Assembly: GCF_002105755.1 (NCBI RefSeq)
Contig: NZ_CP020821.1
Location: 2,852,001 to 2,916,000 of the forward strand
Direction: 5' to 3'
DNA: 64,000 nt
Origin: Mycobacterium colombiense CECT 3035
GTDB lineage: Bacteria; Actinomycetota; Actinomycetes; Mycobacteriales; Mycobacteriaceae
A program made the translations under genes and the position numbers. Positions 61,258 to 64,000 of the stretch are shown in pieces. Each line of letters opens with the position of its first letter. The first letter of the stretch is position 1. The notes under the pieces were generated by a model that saw nothing but the letters and a program-made list of their open reading frames with translations, searched no databases and was not told the origin of the DNA.

Positions 61258-61365
61258 GTTCACTCCCTGCTCGACGTCTCCGCAGGGATCAACCTAACCT
61301 GTGCGGCCTCGCGACGCACCGACCCTGGTCGATAGAGGGTCAAACCGTCGCTGTGCCAGGAATTT

Positions 61366-61842
61366 TCACCGTTGCAGCGCGGCGGCGCGTTCCAGCTCGG
61401 CGATGATGATCTTGCGCATGCCGTACATCGCGTTGGTGGCCGCGGCCGCCCTCGCGCGGTCGGGGTCGCTGATGAGTTCGTAGAGCCGGTCCGGGACGAT
61501 TTGCCAGCTCATCCCGAAGCGGTCTTTGAGCCAGCCGCACTGCGATTCCTCGCCACCGTCGCTCAGCCGGTCCCAGTAGTAGTCGACCTCGTCCTGGTCC
61601 TTGCAGTGGATCGTGAAGGAGACCGCCTCGGTGAAGTGGAAGTGCGGACCGCCGTTGATCCCGATGAAGCGGGTGCCGTCCAGCACGAAGCTGCCGGACA
61701 GGACCGTGCCGGGCTCCCCCGGTCCGGCGTCGGTGGTCTGGTTGAGGCCCTCGATGTGGGAGTTGGGAAACACCGAGGTGTAGAACCTGGCGGCCTCCTC
61801 GAAATTGTCGTCGAACCACAGCGACGGGGTGATCGATGGCAT
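61366..61842 (-). CDS. VOC-family (glyoxalase/PhnB-type) protein
   Basis: 158-residue protein of the PhnB/3-demethylubiquinone-methyltransferase-like VOC group: SITPSLWFDDNFEEAARFYTSVFPNSHIEGLNQTT, FVLDGTRFIGINGGPHFHFTEAVSFTIHCKDQDEVDYYWDRLSDGGEESQCGWLKDRFGMSWQIVP. The conserved metal-site residues are partly kept; true substrates in this family are unknown. Single gene between ephC and bpoB, not one that I recall from the M. tuberculosis segment. Confidence 0.87.
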   Translation of the reverse strand: MPSITPSLWFDDNFEEAARFYTSVFPNSHIEGLNQTTDAGPGEPGTVLSGSFVLDGTRFIGINGGPHFHFTEAVSFTIHCKDQDEVDYYWDRLSDGGEESQCGWLKDRFGMSWQIVPDRLYELISDPDRARAAAATNAMYGMRKIIIAELERAAALQR

Positions 61843-61964
61843 GTCCGGGGCCTCCTTGGCGGGTCGTTGGTCTCTGCCGTTGATAGACCCGGTCGGCGTC
61901 CAAAACTCACCGTGCCGTCCACCCGCGCAACAGTGCTTAACCGGCCTATGTAACGTCAGGTCGC

Positions 61965-62828
61965 ATGAGTACCGTCAGCAGCAGTCCCGAGACGGTTGAG
62001 TTTGCCGGCGTCGACGGGATCAGCCTGGTCGCCGACGAATGGAACCGCGGCTCCGACGGTGCCGGGCGCCCGAGCATCCTGATGTTGCACGGGGGCGGCC
62101 AGAACCGCTTTTCCTGGAAAAACACCGGCCAGACGCTGGCCGATGAGGGACTGCACGTGGTGGCGCTGGATTCGCGGGGTCACGGCGACAGCGCCCGCTC
62201 CCCCGACGCCGACTACGAGATCGAAACGCTCACCGGCGACGTCATGCGGGTGCTGGACGCAATCGGGCGGCCCGTGACGATCATCGGGGCCAGCATGGGC
62301 GGGCTGACCGGCATCCTCGCCGCGCACCGGGCCGGCCCGGCGAAGGTCACCCGGTTGGTGCTCGTCGACGTCGTCCCCCGATTCGAAAAGGGCGGCAGCG
62401 CCCGCATCCGCGACTTCATGTTCAGCGGCCTCGACGGCTTCGACTCGCTGGAGCAGGCCGCCGATGCCGTCGCCGCCTACCTGCCCTACCGAAGCAAGCC
62501 GCGCAGCCCCGAGGGCCTGAAAAAGAACCTGCGACTGCGCGACGGCCGCTGGTATTGGCACTGGGACCCGGCCTTCATGACCAAGCCCGGCGACGATCCC
62601 GAATTGCGCACCGAAAGCTTCGAGCAGGCCGCCAAGAACTTGACGATCCCCGTCCTGCTGATCCGCGGCAAGCTGTCCGACGTGGTGAGCCCCGAGGGTG
62701 TCCGGCATTTCCTGGCCACCGTGCCGCGCGCCGAGTTCGTCGAGCTGTCCAACGCCGGGCACACCGCGGCCGGCGACGACAACGACGCGTTCAGCGACGC
62801 GGTGGTGGCCTTCGTCAATCGCCGCTAG
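61965..62828 (+). CDS. bpoB: Alpha/beta hydrolase, BpoB (putative non-haem peroxidase)
   Basis: 287-residue alpha/beta hydrolase: LMLHGGGQNRFSWKNTGQTLADEGLHVVALDSRGHGDS, nucleophile Ser in IIGASMGGLTG (~residue 110), Asp in LIRGKLSDVVSPEG and His in LSNAGHTAAGDDND complete the triad. Equivalent in position and sequence type to Rv1123c BpoB. The peroxidase name is historical; simple esterase-like chemistry is as likely. Convergent with gnd2. Confidence 0.85.
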   Translation: MSTVSSSPETVEFAGVDGISLVADEWNRGSDGAGRPSILMLHGGGQNRFSWKNTGQTLADEGLHVVALDSRGHGDSARSPDADYEIETLTGDVMRVLDAIGRPVTIIGASMGGLTGILAAHRAGPAKVTRLVLVDVVPRFEKGGSARIRDFMFSGLDGFDSLEQAADAVAAYLPYRSKPRSPEGLKKNLRLRDGRWYWHWDPAFMTKPGDDPELRTESFEQAAKNLTIPVLLIRGKLSDVVSPEGVRHFLATVPRAEFVELSNAGHTAAGDDNDAFSDAVVAFVNRR

Positions 62829-62847
62829 ATCTGATGGCGGCGACCCG

Positions 62848-63870
62848 CTAGTTCGCCGGCTTCTCGGCGTGCCCGCCGAATTGCTTGCGCATCGCCGAGA
62901 GCGCCTTGTTGGCGAAGTCGTCGAGCTGGCGCGAGGCGAAACGCGACTGCAGCGCGGTGGTCAGCACCGGCGAGGGCACTCCCTCGTCGATCGCCGCGAT
63001 GGAGGTCCAGCGACCCTCCCCGGAGTCGGAGACCCGGCCGGAGAACTCCTTGAGCTCCGGCGACTCGTGCAGCGCGATCGCCGTCAGGTCCAGCAGCCAG
63101 GAACCGATGACGCTGCCGCGCCGCCACACCTCGGCCACCTCCGGAATGTCGAAGTCGTACTGGTAGAACTCCGGATTGGACAGCGGCGCGGTTTCGGCGT
63201 CACTTTCCTGCACGTGCTTGCCGATGTCGGCGTTGCGCAAGATGTTCAGCCCCTCGGCGAGCGAGGCCATCATGCCGTACTCGATTCCGTTGTGGACCAT
63301 CTTCACGAAGTGCCCGGCACCGGCCGGCCCGCAATGCAGGTATCCCTTCTCCGCCTGCCCGACCTCGCCGTCGCGGCCGGGTGTACGCGGCGCGGCGTCG
63401 ACGCCCGGCGCGACCGTGGCGAAGATGGGCTCTGCGTGCGCGAAGGCCTCGTCGTCGCCGCCGACCATCAGGCAGTAGCCGCGCTCGCGGCCCCAGACGC
63501 CGCCGCTGGTTCCGCAATCGAGGAAGTGAATTCCCTTCTCCGACAGCGTCTTCGCGTGACGAATGTCATCGCGGTAGTAGGAGTTGCCGCCGTCGATGAC
63601 GATGTCTCCGGAGTCGAGCGTCTTGGCCAGCTCATCGATCACCCCCGTGGTGATCGTCCCGGCCGGGACCATGACCCAGACCAGCCGCGGCGCCGTCAGC
63701 TTTTCGGCGAGCTCCTGTAGCGAGGACACCCCGGTGGTCTTGTCCTCCCCCGCCATCGCCTTGACCGCGTCGGGGTTGTGGTCGTAGACCACGCACTCGT
63801 GTCCGTCGGCGACCACGCGGCGGACGATGTTCGCGCCCATCCTGCCGAGGCCGATCATCCCAAGCTGCAT
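62848..63870 (-). CDS. gnd2: 6-phosphogluconate dehydrogenase, decarboxylating (Gnd2)
   Basis: 340-residue short-form 6PGDH, oxidising 6-phosphogluconate to ribulose 5-phosphate in the pentose phosphate pathway. Rossmann motif GLGRMGANIVRRVVADGHECVVYDHNP; DCGTSGGVWGRERGYCLMVGG; catalytic Lys/Asn in HFVKMVHNGIEYGMM. The short form is typically NAD-linked. It starts 13 bp after the zwf stop, the same order as Rv1121-Rv1122. GGAGACACCC before the ATG. Confidence 0.93.
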   Translation of the reverse strand: MQLGMIGLGRMGANIVRRVVADGHECVVYDHNPDAVKAMAGEDKTTGVSSLQELAEKLTAPRLVWVMVPAGTITTGVIDELAKTLDSGDIVIDGGNSYYRDDIRHAKTLSEKGIHFLDCGTSGGVWGRERGYCLMVGGDDEAFAHAEPIFATVAPGVDAAPRTPGRDGEVGQAEKGYLHCGPAGAGHFVKMVHNGIEYGMMASLAEGLNILRNADIGKHVQESDAETAPLSNPEFYQYDFDIPEVAEVWRRGSVIGSWLLDLTAIALHESPELKEFSGRVSDSGEGRWTSIAAIDEGVPSPVLTTALQSRFASRQLDDFANKALSAMRKQFGGHAEKPAN

Positions 63871-63883
63871 CGTGGGTGTCTCC

Positions 63884-64000
63884 TTACTGTTGGGTGGGCT
63901 TGCTGCGCGGCAGCCACGGCTCGTGCCAGCTGTGGTGGCCCCGCAGCAGCGACTGTGCGGCCTCGGGTCCCCACGAGCCCTCGTCGTAATGATGAATGCG
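63884..64000 (-). CDS. zwf: Glucose-6-phosphate dehydrogenase, 3' end only
   Basis: The last 38 codons of a gene that runs off the window. The encoded tail RIHHYDEGSWGPEAAQSLL..HHSWHEPWLP is the typical C-terminus of Zwf. With gnd2 it forms the oxidative pentose phosphate pair. Confidence 0.88.
   Translation of the reverse strand, partial: RIHHYDEGSWGPEAAQSLLRGHHSWHEPWLPRSKPTQQ

Overview
The window is about 68% GC, and its gene content and order point to a slow-growing nontuberculous Mycobacterium. From memory, most of it is co-linear, in reverse orientation, with Rv1158c to Rv1121 of M. tuberculosis: paired Ala/Pro-rich exported proteins, an F420-type Rv1155 homologue, a sirtuin, MmpL13, Mcr racemase, metE behind a B12 riboswitch, PpdK, EphC, BpoB, Gnd2 and Zwf. 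Many genes start directly downstream of a TAnnnT -10 element, as leaderless mycobacterial genes do. I cannot name the species.

Layout. 1-7.9 kb: exported Ala/Pro-rich proteins and small enzymes; three genes here carry apparent frameshifts or a premature stop. 7.9-15 kb: intact mmpL, an unannotated small-ORF pair ending in a strong terminator, and SDR, CoA-racemase and crotonase genes. 13.7-21.7 kb: two related NAD(P)-binding proteins, a CPBP membrane protein, a type III PKS / ICMT-like methyltransferase / FAD oxidoreductase cluster resembling phenolic-lipid (srsABC-type) loci, and a coupled thiolase/crotonase pair.

21.8-41.4 kb is an accessory block that, from memory, is absent from the corresponding M. 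tuberculosis position. It encodes a WS/DGAT acyltransferase, a PlsC-type acyltransferase, two P450s, an aldehyde dehydrogenase, several SDRs, two acyl-CoA dehydrogenases, an AveC-like membrane protein, a signal-less ABC-type substrate-binding protein, a CbbQ/NorQ AAA+ ATPase with a von Willebrand A partner, and a tandem-TetR regulator behind a leader ORF. At least seven sites sharing the pattern AACCWAATATYTGTTC lie in the promoters of this block, several inside a 17-18 bp -35/-10 spacer and one in front of the regulator itself. I read this as one co-regulated, apparently undescribed lipid or terpenoid/steroid-type pathway.

41.4-49.3 kb: B12-riboswitch metE, a large membrane protein under a textbook KstR operator, a flavin amine oxidase, a 16-bp tandem repeat, and a 13E12-type HNH protein whose start codon lies inside a perfect LexA box. 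49.3-56 kb: a urease operon (urea transporter, ureA, CbiX-like protein, ureB, ureC, ureF, ureG, ureD), mostly translationally coupled. Its odd member is a CbiX/SirB-like protein with an 18-histidine tail, sitting where no ureE exists. 56-64 kb: DoxX, a short PEP/pyruvate dikinase with a coupled partner, WS/DGAT-like, EphC, a VOC protein, BpoB, Gnd2 and the 3' end of zwf.
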